64,000 nt of DNA from assembly GCA_963665165.1 (NCBI GenBank), contig OY761989.1, forward strand, positions 992,001 through 1,056,000, given 5' to 3'. This document shows, piece by piece, positions 63,538 through 64,000 of this stretch; position 1 is the first letter of the stretch; the number at the start of each line of letters is the position of its first letter. The stretch comes from G963663315 sp963665165. GTDB lineage: Bacteria > Pseudomonadota > Gammaproteobacteria > Arenicellales > Poriferihabitantaceae. Below the pieces are notes generated by a model. That model had not been told where the DNA came from, did no database searches, and worked only from the letters and a program-made list of their open reading frames with translations. The translations under genes were made by a program, and so were the position numbers.

Positions 63538-64000
63538 ATGGCGATTACGGCGGCGATGATAAAAGAGCTTCGGGCCAGAACCGGCGTGGGAATGATGGAT
63601 TGCAAAAAGGCGTTGGCGCAATCGGATGGAGACATTGACCTCGCGATCGAATCGCTGCGCAAGAAAGGGGCGGCGACAGCCGAGAAAAAAGCGGGCCGGA
63701 TCGCGGCGGAGGGGATTGTCGTTTCGGTTCACAACGATAGCGCGAGCGTACTGGTCGAAGTGAATTGTGAAACCGATTTCGTGTCCAGGGATGATTCCTT
63801 CAGAAGTTTTTGCATGGAGGTGGCCGAAGCCATTCTGCGGGATGCGCCGGTAGATACCGGGTCGGTCGCTGACCTTCGACTCACTCGCGGCGAGGCGGTC
63901 GAAACCGCGCGCCAGGAATTGATAATCCGGGTCGGTGAGAACGTCAGTGTCCGGCGGTTTGCGCGATTCGAGGCGCAAAGCGGCTTGATCGGCCGGTATC
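63538..64000 (+). CDS. tsf: Elongation factor Ts (cut off by the window end)
   Basis: Guanine nucleotide exchange factor for EF-Tu. The first 154 codons are present. MAITAAMIKELRARTGVGMM and DCKKALAQSDGDIDLAIESL form the UBA-like N-terminal domain, and LVEVNCETDFVSRDDSF is the conserved core contact with EF-Tu. The frame remains open at base 64000. A GGAGAG lies about nine bases before the ATG. Cotranscribed with rpsB. Confidence 0.97.
   Translation, partial: MAITAAMIKELRARTGVGMMDCKKALAQSDGDIDLAIESLRKKGAATAEKKAGRIAAEGIVVSVHNDSASVLVEVNCETDFVSRDDSFRSFCMEVAEAILRDAPVDTGSVADLRLTRGEAVETARQELIIRVGENVSVRRFARFEAQSGLIGRY

Overview
The window looks like a chromosomal segment of a GC-rich gammaproteobacterium, probably uncultured. 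The case rests on conserved gene neighbourhoods: def-fmt-rsmB-trkA-trkH, dprA-smg-topA, hisBHAFI next to tatABC, and glnD-map divergent from rpsB-tsf. These housekeeping blocks are intact, and accessory blocks sit between them. No rRNA, tRNA, CRISPR array, insertion sequence or phage gene was recognised. Species cannot be named from the sequence alone.

Layout. 1-7.1 kb: end-truncated threonine synthase (-), then formyl-methionine handling, rRNA methylation and Trk potassium uptake (+). 7.1-9.2 kb: TolC-like outer-membrane channel with a Pcm-like methyltransferase (-). 9.2-21.4 kb: a catabolic island. It holds an operon of acetoacetate-decarboxylase-like protein, MarR regulator, cytochrome P450 and glutamine-synthetase-like ligase (-). 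This diverges from a fumarylacetoacetase-family gene across a compact two-way promoter that contains a perfect palindrome. A frameshifted HpaE-like aldehyde dehydrogenase, an HpaD-like extradiol dioxygenase, a complete tripartite tricarboxylate transporter (TctC-B-A) and a sulfatase follow. 21.5-24 kb: a small unknown protein, an Sfp-type phosphopantetheinyl transferase and an initiating sugar-phosphate transferase. 24-33.4 kb: topA-smg-dprA (-), hisBHAFI and tatABC (+). 33.4-40.4 kb: an amidase, an oligopeptide-type ABC transporter and its Tat-exported binding protein.

40.5-54.4 kb holds the most unusual unit, a four-gene operon (+). It encodes an RND membrane fusion protein, an RND pump, a 2339-residue single-module reducing type I polyketide synthase (KS-AT-DH-ER-KR-ACP), and a fusion of a thioester reductase with a sulfotransferase. 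A TonB-dependent-receptor-like outer-membrane protein with a shortened plug lies convergent to it. The simplest reading is a factory that builds a reduced polyketide or fatty chain, releases it reductively as an aldehyde or alcohol, sulfates it, and exports it by RND. The phosphopantetheinyl transferase at 21.8 kb is the only candidate in the window for activating the synthase carrier domain.

57-64 kb: FetB-like permease, AmgK-like sugar kinase, glnD and map (-), then rpsB with a leader region and the start of tsf (+). A cross-window peculiarity is that TopA, TatB and ribosomal protein S2 all carry lysine-rich tails resembling histone H1. No intergenic stretch exceeds about 250 bases, and the longer ones are described under their regulatory features.
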